Below the pieces are notes generated by a model that ran no database searches, had not been told where the DNA came from, and saw nothing but the letters and a program-made list of their open reading frames with translations. Below are positions 32,318 through 41,681 of a stretch of 64,000 nt of DNA, piece by piece. This DNA is from Hyunsoonleella pacifica. GTDB lineage: Bacteria > Bacteroidota > Bacteroidia > Flavobacteriales > Flavobacteriaceae. The stretch spans positions 222,297 through 286,296 of the forward strand of contig NZ_SIRS01000006.1 of assembly GCF_004310335.1 (NCBI RefSeq), given 5' to 3'. Positions within the stretch are counted from its first letter, which is position 1; every line of letters starts with the position of its first letter. The position numbers and the translations under genes are program-made.

Positions 32318-34117
32318 ATGTCAAACATAAAGAATATTGCTATAATCGCTCACGTAGACCATGGAAAAACTACATTGGTTGATAAAATTATGTACCATTG
32401 TCAATTATTTCGTGAGAATGAAAATACAGGCGATTTAATATTGGATAACAATGATTTGGAACGAGAAAGAGGTATCACTATTACGTCCAAAAACGTTTCA
32501 GTTATCTACAAAGGCACAAAAATTAATATCATAGATACACCGGGTCACGCCGATTTTGGAGGAGAAGTAGAGCGTGTTTTAAATATGGCAGATGGTGTAT
32601 TGTTGTTGGTGGATGCTTTTGAAGGCCCTATGCCTCAAACCCGTTTTGTACTTCAAAAAGCTATCGATTTAGGACTGAAACCTTGTGTTGTAGTAAACAA
32701 GGTAGATAAAGAAAATTGTACACCTGATGAGGTGCATGAGAAAGTGTTTGATTTAATGTTTGAATTAGGTGCTGAGGAATGGCAATTAGATTTTCCAACA
32801 GTATATGGTTCTGCAAAGAACAATTGGATGAGTGATGATTGGCAAAATGAAACTGAGAATATCGAACCTTTATTAGATATGGTTATTGAGCATATTCCTT
32901 CTCCAAAAATAGAAGAGGGAACAACACAAATGTTGATTACCTCTTTAGATTTTTCTTCGTTTACAGGAAGAATAGCAATAGGACGTTTAACTAGGGGCGA
33001 ATTAAAAGTAAATCAAAATATTTCTTTAGTAAAGCGTGATGGTAAGATTGTAAAATCTAGAATAAAAGAACTACATACGTTTGAAGGCTTAGGACGCAAA
33101 AAAGTAGATGAGGTAAAAGCAGGCGATATTTGTGCTATTGTAGGTTTAGAAGGCTTTGAAATAGGAGATACTGTTGCTGATTTTGAAAATCCTGAAGGGT
33201 TGAAAACCATTGCTATAGACGAACCTACAATGAGTATGTTGTTTACCATTAATGATTCTCCATTCTTTGGGAAAGATGGTAAATACGTTACATCTAGACA
33301 TATAAAAGAGCGTTTAACAAAAGAGTTAGAAAAAAACTTAGCATTACGAGTAGAGGACACAAACAGTGCCGATAAATTTATGGTGTTTGGTAGAGGTGTA
33401 TTGCATTTATCGGTTTTAATTGAAACCATGCGTCGTGAGGGATACGAGTTGCAAATTGGTCAACCTCAGGTGATTATAAAAGAAGTTGATGGCGTTAAAT
33501 GTGAGCCAGTTGAAGAAATGACTATAGATTTACCAGAACACGTTTCAGGTAAAGCTATTGAAATGGTAACCATGCGTAAAGGAGAAATGCTAAGTATGGA
33601 AGCTAAAGGCGATAGAATGGTTTGCGAATTTATAATTCCATCTAGAGGTATTATAGGTTTAAGAAATCAGTTATTAACCGCTACGGCAGGAGAAGCCATT
33701 ATGGCACATCGCTTTAAAGAGTATCAACCTGTTAAAGGAGGTATTCCTGAGCGTCAAAATGGATCTTTAGTATCTATGGAAAACGGTACAGCCATTCCAT
33801 ATTCAATTGATAAATTACAAGAACGTGGTAAGTTTTTTATCGATCCAGGAGAAGATATCTATGAAGGACAGGTAATTGGGGAAAATTCCAGAGGGGATGA
33901 TATGACGGTAAATGTTACTAAAACTAAAAAACTTAGTAATGTACGTTCAGCAGGAGCCGATGATAAGGCTAAAATTGTACCAGCAATTAAGTTCTCTTTA
34001 GAAGAAGCTTTGGAATATATTCAAAAGGACGAATATGTAGAGGTAACACCTAACCACTTAAGGTTACGAAAAATATTCCTCACTGAAGTAGAGCGTAAGC
34101 GTAACAAAACTATATAG
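32318..34117 (+). CDS. typA: Translational GTPase TypA/BipA
   Basis: 599 residues from ATG 32318 (MSNIKNIAIIAHVDHGKTT). Elongation-factor-like GTPase that acts on the ribosome in subunit assembly and cold or stress adaptation. G1 AHVDHGKTT, G2 region RERGITITSKNV, G3 DTPGHADFGG, G4 NKVDKE, then beta-barrel, domain III and V, and the C-terminal domain specific for BipA (GLRNQLLTATAGEAIMAH, IPERQNGSLVSMENG). Full length. Confidence 0.97.
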   Translation: MSNIKNIAIIAHVDHGKTTLVDKIMYHCQLFRENENTGDLILDNNDLERERGITITSKNVSVIYKGTKINIIDTPGHADFGGEVERVLNMADGVLLLVDAFEGPMPQTRFVLQKAIDLGLKPCVVVNKVDKENCTPDEVHEKVFDLMFELGAEEWQLDFPTVYGSAKNNWMSDDWQNETENIEPLLDMVIEHIPSPKIEEGTTQMLITSLDFSSFTGRIAIGRLTRGELKVNQNISLVKRDGKIVKSRIKELHTFEGLGRKKVDEVKAGDICAIVGLEGFEIGDTVADFENPEGLKTIAIDEPTMSMLFTINDSPFFGKDGKYVTSRHIKERLTKELEKNLALRVEDTNSADKFMVFGRGVLHLSVLIETMRREGYELQIGQPQVIIKEVDGVKCEPVEEMTIDLPEHVSGKAIEMVTMRKGEMLSMEAKGDRMVCEFIIPSRGIIGLRNQLLTATAGEAIMAHRFKEYQPVKGGIPERQNGSLVSMENGTAIPYSIDKLQERGKFFIDPGEDIYEGQVIGENSRGDDMTVNVTKTKKLSNVRSAGADDKAKIVPAIKFSLEEALEYIQKDEYVEVTPNHLRLRKIFLTEVERKRNKTI

Positions 34118-34119
34118 TA

Positions 34120-34359
34120 ATGTTTTTAGGGATTGACATTGTAGATTGGTTAGGATATGCTGCAATGACTACAGTATTAATGTCTTTTCTCTTGAAATCT
34201 ATTATAAAGTTAAGGCTTGTAAATGCATTAGGCTGTTTGTTATTTATATTATATGGAGTTTATTTACAACCTATTTCAAAACCAATTATAATTACTAATA
34301 CAGCAATTTTGATTATAAATTTGTATTATGTCTTAAAAAGCAAAAGAATTTCTGTATAA
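34120..34359 (+). CDS. Small membrane protein, YgjV-like
   Basis: 79 residues with three hydrophobic helices (GYAAMTTVLMSFLL, LVNALGCLLFILYGVYL, IIITNTAILIINLYYVL). The pattern, including KLRLVNALGC, resembles the YgjV family of small inner-membrane proteins; function unknown. It starts 3 bases after the typA stop and is probably co-transcribed. Confidence 0.7.
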   Translation: MFLGIDIVDWLGYAAMTTVLMSFLLKSIIKLRLVNALGCLLFILYGVYLQPISKPIIITNTAILIINLYYVLKSKRISV

Positions 34360-34458
34360 TAGGCAATAATTCTCTTATGATTCGTTTTGTATATTTGAGG
34401 ACTTTATGACTATAAAGCACAGAGGTTTTTCAGTTATCGCTACTACAAATCATTTCTT

Positions 34459-35757
34459 TTGAAAAAGTTAATTAATTATATTAATAGTAAGGTATTAGTG
34501 AAAGCTGGCCCATTGAAAACGGCTGCGGTGTTTACTCGTATTATTGCAGGTTTACTTACTTCAAAAGCTATTGCTGTAATTATTGGAGCAGAAGGTTTAG
34601 CTCTTGTAGGTAATCTAAGAAATTTTGTGGCCTCAGCCCAAACATTTGCTACTTTGGGGTTTTACAAAGGAGTGGTAAAGTATGTAAATGATTTTAAAGA
34701 GGATTTAGTGCAACTTAGCAAAACACTATCAACAGTGTATTATGTTGGTTTTGTTACTACTATACTGGTTTCATTTTTCTGTTACTTTCAAGCAGAAACT
34801 ATTAATGATCTTATTTTTCCAACATATAATAACTATGAATATATCATAAAAATATTTGCAATTGTATTGCCTTTTTATGCCTTAAATATGTTTTCGTTTT
34901 CAATTATGAATGGATTTTCAAAATATAAAATCCTAATCATAATAAATATAATAGGGCAAATTTTAAGCTTATGTGTTGCACTTTTATTAATATATCAAAA
35001 CAAATTAGATGGGGCATTAATATCTGTTGCCATATCAGAATCCCTTATATTCTTAATAACACTAGTTGGAATAATTAATAGAAAAAGTTTATTGCCTTTA
35101 ATTAGTGTTGAACGTATAAGTTTTACCTATTTTAAAAAATTGAGTTCTTACTCTGGGATGGCACTATTTTCGGCTATTATCTTACCATTAGTTATTTTAG
35201 CAATTCGTTCTCATATTATAGATACTATAGGTTATAAAGATGCAGGTTTCTGGGAAGCAATGCTTAGAATTTCTAAATACTATCTAATGATGGTAAGTTC
35301 ATTATTGGGCTTATATATCATTCCAAGATTTTCTGAAATAAATGATATAAGAGAATTTAAAAAGGAAGTATTTTCCTTATATAAAACTATTATACCCTAT
35401 TTCGCAGGTGGGTTGTTGTTAATATATTTATTACGCCCATTTATAATTACATTGGTGTTTACTGAAGAGTTTCAACCTGTTGAGGGTTTGTTTTTATGGC
35501 AACTTTTAGGCGATTTTGTTAAAGTATTATCGATGATAATTGCTTATCAGTTTTTGGCAAAAAAAATGTTTTGGCATTACATTATTACTGAAGCTTTTTT
35601 GGTTATTATTTTATATACCACAAGTATTTACTTTATTAAGATTTATGGTGTTAAAGGGGCTACAATAGCACATTTTGTAAGCTACTTAATGTATTATGGC
35701 GTAATTTTATTAATCTTTGGAAGCTCCCTTTTTGGAGTTGAATCTGATAAGAAATAG
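34459..35757 (+). CDS. O-antigen translocase (Wzx-like flippase) 1
   Basis: 432 residues from a TTG start; no in-frame ATG lies near the conserved N terminus. About 12 membrane helices of the MATE/MOP exporter type. The stretch IIGAEGLALVGNLRNFVASA and, near the end, LFLWQLLGDFVKVLSMII mark the WzxE/O-antigen translocase branch, which flips lipid-linked oligosaccharides to the periplasm. Its paralogue lies 2.1 kb downstream in the same cluster. First gene of the polysaccharide operon. Confidence 0.9.
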   Translation: MKKLINYINSKVLVKAGPLKTAAVFTRIIAGLLTSKAIAVIIGAEGLALVGNLRNFVASAQTFATLGFYKGVVKYVNDFKEDLVQLSKTLSTVYYVGFVTTILVSFFCYFQAETINDLIFPTYNNYEYIIKIFAIVLPFYALNMFSFSIMNGFSKYKILIIINIIGQILSLCVALLLIYQNKLDGALISVAISESLIFLITLVGIINRKSLLPLISVERISFTYFKKLSSYSGMALFSAIILPLVILAIRSHIIDTIGYKDAGFWEAMLRISKYYLMMVSSLLGLYIIPRFSEINDIREFKKEVFSLYKTIIPYFAGGLLLIYLLRPFIITLVFTEEFQPVEGLFLWQLLGDFVKVLSMIIAYQFLAKKMFWHYIITEAFLVIILYTTSIYFIKIYGVKGATIAHFVSYLMYYGVILLIFGSSLFGVESDKK

Positions 35758-35793
35758 TCCTTAATTGAAATATTTAGGATTAACTTAAGTATT

Positions 35794-36768
35794 ATGGATA
35801 ATTTTAAAATTGTTAGGTACTCTGAACAATATCTTGAAGTATGGAATGAATTTGTTATAAATTCTAAAAATGCTACTTTTCTTTTTCAAAGAGAGTTTAT
35901 TGAATATCACAATAACAGATTTCAAGATTTTTCCTTAATGCTTTACAATGGAAAAAAACTAGCAGCTCTATTCCCAGCTAATAAGGAAATAAATACTGTG
36001 TATTCTCATAAAGGTTTAAGTTATGGTGGCTTGGTATTACCAAATAATTTACCTTTTAAATCTGTTCTTCAAGTATTTTTGGAGTTACTGAAATTCTTAT
36101 TGGAGCATAATGTACAAAAATTAGTAATAAAACAGATTCCTAAAATTTACAATAAAAAAAATGCTGATGAATTAGACTATTTGGCATTTATTTTAAGAGC
36201 AAAAGTATTTCGTAAAGATGTTTCAATGGTTCTTTCTAACGATCTTAAACAAAACTATTCTGAATTAAGAAAAAGAGAGATAAAAAAAGCTGAAAACTCA
36301 GATTTGAAATTGGTTGCAAACGATGATTTTTCAGCATTTTGGAATTTTGTTCTAACACCTAATTTGAAAGCGAAATTTGGTGTAGATCCTGTACATTCAT
36401 TATCAGAAATAAACTATTTAAAGGAAAAGTTTCCTAGTAATATAATACAGTATAGTATTTATAGTAAAGAAGAAATACTTGCTGGTTGTACGGTTTTTGA
36501 GTCTGAAAATGTTGCGCATTTACAATATATTTCAACTAAAAAGAATAATAAAAAAGGAGCCTTATCATTTCTTATTCATAAGTTAGTATCAGATATCTAT
36601 AAAAATAAGAAGTACTTTGATTTTGGGATTTCCAATGAAAATCAAGGAAAAAATATAAATTTAGGGCTATTAAATTGGAAACAAAGCTTTGGGGCTTCTG
36701 CTTTGGTTCACGATTTTTATGAAATCGAAACGACTAATTATAAGCTTTTGGATAACATTTTTATATGA
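35794..36768 (+). CDS. FemAB/GNAT-like acyltransferase of the polysaccharide cluster
   Basis: 324 residues. VRYSEQYLEVWNEFVINSKN at the start, GKKLAALFPANKE in the middle and the C-terminal GALSFLIHKLV and FDFGISNENQGKNINLGLL fit the FemAB/peptidoglycan-bridge-like GNAT superfamily often found next to fdtA/fdtB. It could N-acylate the amino sugar made by the neighbouring aminotransferase; that is inference. Its stop overlaps the next start by 4 bases. Confidence 0.78.
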   Translation: MDNFKIVRYSEQYLEVWNEFVINSKNATFLFQREFIEYHNNRFQDFSLMLYNGKKLAALFPANKEINTVYSHKGLSYGGLVLPNNLPFKSVLQVFLELLKFLLEHNVQKLVIKQIPKIYNKKNADELDYLAFILRAKVFRKDVSMVLSNDLKQNYSELRKREIKKAENSDLKLVANDDFSAFWNFVLTPNLKAKFGVDPVHSLSEINYLKEKFPSNIIQYSIYSKEEILAGCTVFESENVAHLQYISTKKNNKKGALSFLIHKLVSDIYKNKKYFDFGISNENQGKNINLGLLNWKQSFGASALVHDFYEIETTNYKLLDNIFI

Positions 36769-37865
36769 TTAAGTTTTTAGATTTAAATTTAGTTAATGAG
36801 GTCTATGAAACGGACTTTAAAAAATCATTTAAAGATTTTTTAAAGTCTGGGCATTATATTTTAGGAAACCAGGTTTCTGAATTTGAAAATGAGTTTGCAT
36901 CATTTTGTGGTACAGAGTATTGTATAGGGGTTAGTAGTGGGCTTGATGCACTACAATTAATTTTTGAAGCATATAAAGTAATAGGAAGATTATCTGTAGG
37001 AGACGAAGTTCTCGTACCTGCCAATACATATATAGCATCTGTTTTAGCGATTAGTAATGCTGGCTTAAAACCAGTTTTAATAGAGCCTTGTTTAAAAACT
37101 TACAATATAGATTCTTCAGAAATAGAAGCAAATATCAATGCTAAAACAAAAGCCATTTTAGGAGTTCATTTATATGGGCAGTTGTATAATGTTAGTGAAC
37201 TAGAGCATATTTCTAAGAAATACAATTTGTTGCTAATAGAAGATGCGGCACAGGCTCATGGCGCTACATATACAGATGGTCGTGTAGCAGGGAATTTATC
37301 AGCTGTAGCAGCATTTAGTTTTTATCCAACTAAAAATTTAGGAGCGCTTGGAGATGCGGGAGCAGTTACAACAAATGATAAGCAATTAGCCGAGGTAATT
37401 TTTAAGCTAAGAAATTATGGAAGGATAAGTACTTATAAAAACGAACTACAGGGCTATAATTGTAGATTAGATGAACTTCAAGCTACTTTTTTGAGAATAA
37501 AACTCAAGAAGTTAAGGCTTGATAATAAAGAGAGGCAAAAACTGGCACAACTTTATATAAATAACATAGATAATAATGATGTAGTATTACCGTTTTTTAA
37601 TGATATAAATCAACATGTATTCCATCTTTTCGTGATAAGAAGTGAAAAAAGAGATTTACTCAAAGCGTATTTGCTTAAAAATAATGTTCAAACATTAATT
37701 CACTATCCTTTACCAATTCACAAACAGCCCGCCTATAAGCAATGGACAAATTTCCGTTTTCCATATACTGAAAAGATTCACGATGAAGTACTTAGTCTTC
37801 CACTGTATCCTCGTTTAAGTGTAGAAAGTCTTCACAAGGTTTGTGCCCTAATTAATTCTTTTTAA
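36765..37865 (+). CDS. fdtB: DegT/DnrJ/EryC1 sugar aminotransferase, FdtB-like
   Basis: 366 residues, PLP-dependent. EDAAQAHGATY with Asp160 and the PLP lysine Lys190 in AFSFYPTKNLGALGD, and GYNCRLDELQATFLRIKL, all typical. With the isomerase FdtA encoded 1.3 kb downstream it would convert dTDP-3-oxo-6-deoxyhexose to the 3-amino sugar (Fuc3N or Qui3N branch). Overlaps the upstream gene (ATGA) and abuts the second flippase gene with no gap. Confidence 0.88.
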   Translation: MIKFLDLNLVNEVYETDFKKSFKDFLKSGHYILGNQVSEFENEFASFCGTEYCIGVSSGLDALQLIFEAYKVIGRLSVGDEVLVPANTYIASVLAISNAGLKPVLIEPCLKTYNIDSSEIEANINAKTKAILGVHLYGQLYNVSELEHISKKYNLLLIEDAAQAHGATYTDGRVAGNLSAVAAFSFYPTKNLGALGDAGAVTTNDKQLAEVIFKLRNYGRISTYKNELQGYNCRLDELQATFLRIKLKKLRLDNKERQKLAQLYINNIDNNDVVLPFFNDINQHVFHLFVIRSEKRDLLKAYLLKNNVQTLIHYPLPIHKQPAYKQWTNFRFPYTEKIHDEVLSLPLYPRLSVESLHKVCALINSF

Positions 37866-39158
37866 TTGAGGTTTTTTAAAGGACATAAGGATTTGTTTTT
37901 GATAAAACTATTTTCAGTTAACTCCTTAGGGGTTTTACTTAGGTCTATATTAGGAATCATTTCTCAAAAACTCATAGCTATTTATTTAGGACCTAATGGC
38001 CTTGCTTTTGTTGGGAATTTAAGAAACTTTTTAGCGTTGTTTAGTCTTGGTACAACAATGGGAATCGATCAAGGTGTTTTGAAATATCAGTCAGAATATG
38101 AAAATCGCCCAAATGAGTTAAAAAAGTTATATAGTACTTCTATCGCTTATGGAGTAATAGGGAGTATTACAATAGGTATTATATTATTTTTTGGCGCCTC
38201 ATATTGGAGTCAATTTCTTTTTAAAACAAATGAGTATAAATATCTTTTTATGATTCTGGCATTAACAATGCCGTTTACATCACTTTATAATTTAAATCTT
38301 GCCATAGTTAATGGTAAATCAAATTATAAAAAAGCGATCATAATTACTTTTTCAACATATGCTTTCGTGACATTGTTAATTATTTTTTTGGTATCTACAT
38401 ACAGGCTTTCAGGGGTGTTATTGGCGATAACCTTGACCCCATTGGCTCAACTTTTAGCGTTGCTACTTTTTGCAAGGGATGGTCTGAAATTATTTCTCGA
38501 TCAAGGGATAACATTTCATAAGTTTTATAGAAATTCGTTGTTTGTTTTTATAATAATGTCATGTGCTGCTGTAATTTTGAGTAATAGTGTAGATATTAAA
38601 ATCAGAAACTATTTAATAGAACAACTGTCTGGAGAAGAAGCAGGGTATTGGACTTCGATGACGAGTTTGTCTAATTATTACTTGTCTTTTATGACTGGGG
38701 TGTATTCTCTATATATTTTGCCTAGATATGCAAAGATGACCAGTTTTAAAGAGTTTAAAATTGAACTGAAAAGGATATATAAATTGGTAATTCCACTGTT
38801 TGGATCTGTGTTTGTTTTGATATTTTTTTTTAGGGAATTTATTATTAAGCTCTTATTTACTGAAGCGTTTTTACCCATGGGGACTTTATTTAAATGGCAA
38901 TTGTTGGGAGATATGGTTAAAATTATTGCCGTAGTTTTAGCTTATCAATTTATAGCTCGTAAGCATTGGAAAATTTTTATAGTAACAGAAGTGATATCAT
39001 ATACGTTATTATATATATTTGGCGTTTATTTTATTGATAGTATGGGATTAGAGGGAGTAGTATTTGCCCATTTTCTTAGATATGTAGTTTATTTAATAAT
39101 TGTAGCTTTGCTGATTAGAAGAATATTTAAAAAGTCCAGATTAAATGAAACAGGCTAA
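37866..39158 (+). CDS. O-antigen translocase (Wzx-like flippase) 2
   Basis: 430 residues from TTG directly after the aminotransferase stop. About 12 membrane helices. AIYLGPNGLAFVGNLRNFLA and LFKWQLLGDMVKIIAVVLAYQF line up with flippase 1, so the two are paralogues, diverged too far for a recent duplication. Its 3' end overlaps fdtA by 14 bases. Either the two flip different oligosaccharides or one has taken over a new task. Confidence 0.9.
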   Translation: MRFFKGHKDLFLIKLFSVNSLGVLLRSILGIISQKLIAIYLGPNGLAFVGNLRNFLALFSLGTTMGIDQGVLKYQSEYENRPNELKKLYSTSIAYGVIGSITIGIILFFGASYWSQFLFKTNEYKYLFMILALTMPFTSLYNLNLAIVNGKSNYKKAIIITFSTYAFVTLLIIFLVSTYRLSGVLLAITLTPLAQLLALLLFARDGLKLFLDQGITFHKFYRNSLFVFIIMSCAAVILSNSVDIKIRNYLIEQLSGEEAGYWTSMTSLSNYYLSFMTGVYSLYILPRYAKMTSFKEFKIELKRIYKLVIPLFGSVFVLIFFFREFIIKLLFTEAFLPMGTLFKWQLLGDMVKIIAVVLAYQFIARKHWKIFIVTEVISYTLLYIFGVYFIDSMGLEGVVFAHFLRYVVYLIIVALLIRRIFKKSRLNETG

Positions 39159-39570
39159 AATAGAGGATTTAAGGATAATTGATATTCCTAAAATAACTGA
39201 CCCCCGAGGAAATCTTTCTGTAATAGAAAAGGATATTATACCTTTTGATATTAAGCGAATATATTATTTGTTTGATGTTCCCAGCGGTTCGTACAGAGGT
39301 GGACATGCACACAAGGAGTTAAGTCAATTTTTAATAGCTGTAAGTGGGAGCTTTGATGTTATACTAAAAGATGGAAATCACAAAAAACGTATTACGTTAA
39401 ATAATCCCTCTAAGGGATTACTGATAACTCCAGGTATATGGAGAGAACTTGAAAATTTCTCATCTGGAGCTATTTGTTTGGTAGTAGCATCTGATGTTTA
39501 TAAAGCGGAGGATTATATAGATGATTTTGATACTTATGTGGCTTATAATAAATCAAATAATAGCGATTAG
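39145..39570 (+). CDS. fdtA: Sugar 3,4-ketoisomerase (FdtA/WxcM-like cupin)
   Basis: 141 residues, single cupin domain. IIDIPKITDPRGNLSVIE at the N terminus, active-site region SYRGGHAHKELSQFLIA, GLLITPGIWRELENF. It isomerises dTDP-4-oxo-6-deoxyglucose to the 3-oxo form used by FdtB. The start overlaps the flippase gene by 14 bases, and the end overlaps the convergent glycosyltransferase gene by 18 bases. Confidence 0.92.
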   Translation: MKQAKIEDLRIIDIPKITDPRGNLSVIEKDIIPFDIKRIYYLFDVPSGSYRGGHAHKELSQFLIAVSGSFDVILKDGNHKKRITLNNPSKGLLITPGIWRELENFSSGAICLVVASDVYKAEDYIDDFDTYVAYNKSNNSD

Positions 39571-40482
39571 TTTTCTGAATAATTTGTTCTGACTTGCATA
39601 ATAATGTATGTAATCCTTAACGTTTTTAGATTTAATGTTTTGGAATACTTCCTCCCCAAGTTCTTTTTTTTCAAAATATCCTGCAAAAAATAGAAGTTCT
39701 TTATGGGAATTGTTGTGAAAACTCTGTTTTATATTTTCAGGGTAGCTATACTTTTTAGCCATGTAATCAAATAAATTTCGCATTTGATTGTTCAGAAAAA
39801 AGTGGTTTTCGAATGTTTTTTTGTGAGAATACGAAGTGTCATGAACTCTGTAGGTAACCAAACTTTCGATAATTCTACTAAAATTAGTATTCATGATCAT
39901 ATCTACCAAGATTGGATAATCTTCAATAGTCAAGTTCATCTTAAAGTAAGTTTCAAAATCAACATATTGGTATAATAAATCTTTGTTGTAACAAAGCCCA
40001 ACTGGAATTATTTTTCCCATTAAAACAGCATTTAAGTATGCTGTTTTTGAAGCGGTTATTATTTTTCTGTTTTTAAAGCGAATTATACGGCCGTTTTTAT
40101 CATCAAGCCTGTCGTACCCACAATCAACAAAACCTATATTGGTATCCTTTTGTAATGCATCTACCATTTTTTGGAGTGCGTTTTCAGATTGAATTATATC
40201 ATCTCCAGCCAAATCAAAAACATATTTTCCATTGCATCTATCAAGTGTAGTTTTAAAATTTTTTAAAATACCTAATTGCGTTTCATTACGTTCTAATTTA
40301 ATTAAGGTTGGATATTGGAGTTCGTATTTTGTTAGGATATCTGTAGTATTGTCAGTAGAACAATCATCACCAATAACTATTTCATATTCAAAGTTTACCT
40401 TTTGGTTAACTATGGATTCAAGGGTAATCTCTATGTGCTTCTCATTATTATAAGTTAGAAGATGAACAGATAAGAGTGTCAT
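39553..40482 (-). CDS. Glycosyltransferase family 2
   Basis: 309 residues. LLSVHLLTYNNEKHIEITLE, EIVIGDDCSTDNTTDIL and KYVFDLAGDDII carry the nucleotide-sugar Asp residues of the GT2 (GT-A) fold; a C-terminal helical part follows. Inverting transferase for a surface glycan. On the opposite strand to most of the cluster, convergent with fdtA. Confidence 0.9.
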   Translation of the reverse strand: MTLLSVHLLTYNNEKHIEITLESIVNQKVNFEYEIVIGDDCSTDNTTDILTKYELQYPTLIKLERNETQLGILKNFKTTLDRCNGKYVFDLAGDDIIQSENALQKMVDALQKDTNIGFVDCGYDRLDDKNGRIIRFKNRKIITASKTAYLNAVLMGKIIPVGLCYNKDLLYQYVDFETYFKMNLTIEDYPILVDMIMNTNFSRIIESLVTYRVHDTSYSHKKTFENHFFLNNQMRNLFDYMAKKYSYPENIKQSFHNNSHKELLFFAGYFEKKELGEEVFQNIKSKNVKDYIHYYASQNKLFRKLIAII

Positions 40483-40504
40483 TTAGCAATTAGTTGTATG
40501 GGCA

Positions 40505-40512
40505 CAAATGTA
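40505..40512 (-). promoter_or_regulatory. -7 element of the GT2 gene
   Basis: TACATTTG on the minus strand, 22 bases upstream of the GT2 ATG. Confidence 0.5.
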
Positions 40513-40556
40513 ATTCTTATAATTAAGAAATATTTAAGTTAGTTAAAATAATCGAT

Positions 40557-40564
40557 TATTTTTG
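40557..40564 (+). promoter_or_regulatory. -7 element of the GT4 pair
   Basis: TATTTTTG, 34 bases before the ATG at 40599. It would drive the two GT4 genes, divergent from GT2. Confidence 0.45.
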
Positions 40565-40598
40565 ATGCTAATTTTTAGCTGATTAGTTGTTGTAAAAA

Positions 40599-41681
40599 AT
40601 GAAAATAGCTTTAGTAGGATATAGGTTAAATAGAGGAGGAGCAGAACGGGTAGCGGCTATCTTATCTGTTTTTTTTCATGAAAAAGGATTAGACGTCCAT
40701 AATATAATAGTAATAGATGATATTGCATACCCTTATGCTGGAACTGTTGAAAATCTGGGGAAATTAAAGAATAAAACCAATGGAGTGTTTAATAAGGCTA
40801 AACGATTAATTGCGCTTAGGAAGTATCTTAAAAAACATTCTTTTGATTTTATTATAGATTTCAGGTTTAGAATAAAGCCTATCCAAGAGCTACTAGTAGC
40901 TAAGTATGTTTACAATGCCAAAACCATTTTCACGGTTCATAGTGCAAAATTAAATAGTTACATGCCGGACCAATCATTTTTAACCAGAATGATGTACTCA
41001 GATGCCTTTAAAGTTGTTGCTATAACTCAAGATATGCAAAACATGATTGAGCAAAAGCATAATTTAAAGAATGTAATGACTATTTACAACCCAATAAATA
41101 TTCAAGAAGTTAAAGAAAAAGCATCAGATAAGGTCTCTTTAGATTATGAATATATTATTGGTGTTGGGCAGTACGATACCAATGTAAAGCAATTTGATAA
41201 GCTTATATATGCCTATTCAAAATCAATACTTCCCAGTAAGAATGTTGCATTAGTTATTTTAGGAGAGGGTTCTAGAAAAGAAAAACTTTTAAGTATTGCT
41301 GAAAAAAACGGAGTGAAGGACAAGGTGCATTTACTTGGGTTTAAAAATAATCCATATAAATACATAAAAAGAGCAAGGTTTTTTGTATTATCAAGTTCTC
41401 ATGAAGGTATGCCGATGGTAATGTTGGAAGCTTTAGCATGTGGCACCCCAGTAGTTGCCTTTAACTGTAAAACTGGACCAAGAGAGATAATTATTGAAGG
41501 AGAGAATGGGTTACTGGTAGAAGATCAAAATATTGATGAATTATCGAACTCTATGAGTTTGTTTGTGAGCGATGAAGCGTTATATGATAAATGTAAATCT
41601 CAAGCATTATCTACCATTGAAAAGTTTTCTTTAGAGCGAATAGGCGAGCAGTGGCTTGAGTTAATGGGAATTGAAAAATGA
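40599..41681 (+). CDS. Glycosyltransferase family 4 (1)
   Basis: 360 residues, GT-B fold. KIALVGYRLNRGGAERVAAI at the N terminus, YIIGVGQYDTNVKQFDKLI at the start of the donor domain, and the E-x7-E motif in SSHEGMPMVMLEALACGTPV with NGLLVEDQN. Retaining transferase acting on the cytoplasmic face. Stop overlaps the next start by 4 bases. Confidence 0.93.
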   Translation: MKIALVGYRLNRGGAERVAAILSVFFHEKGLDVHNIIVIDDIAYPYAGTVENLGKLKNKTNGVFNKAKRLIALRKYLKKHSFDFIIDFRFRIKPIQELLVAKYVYNAKTIFTVHSAKLNSYMPDQSFLTRMMYSDAFKVVAITQDMQNMIEQKHNLKNVMTIYNPINIQEVKEKASDKVSLDYEYIIGVGQYDTNVKQFDKLIYAYSKSILPSKNVALVILGEGSRKEKLLSIAEKNGVKDKVHLLGFKNNPYKYIKRARFFVLSSSHEGMPMVMLEALACGTPVVAFNCKTGPREIIIEGENGLLVEDQNIDELSNSMSLFVSDEALYDKCKSQALSTIEKFSLERIGEQWLELMGIEK

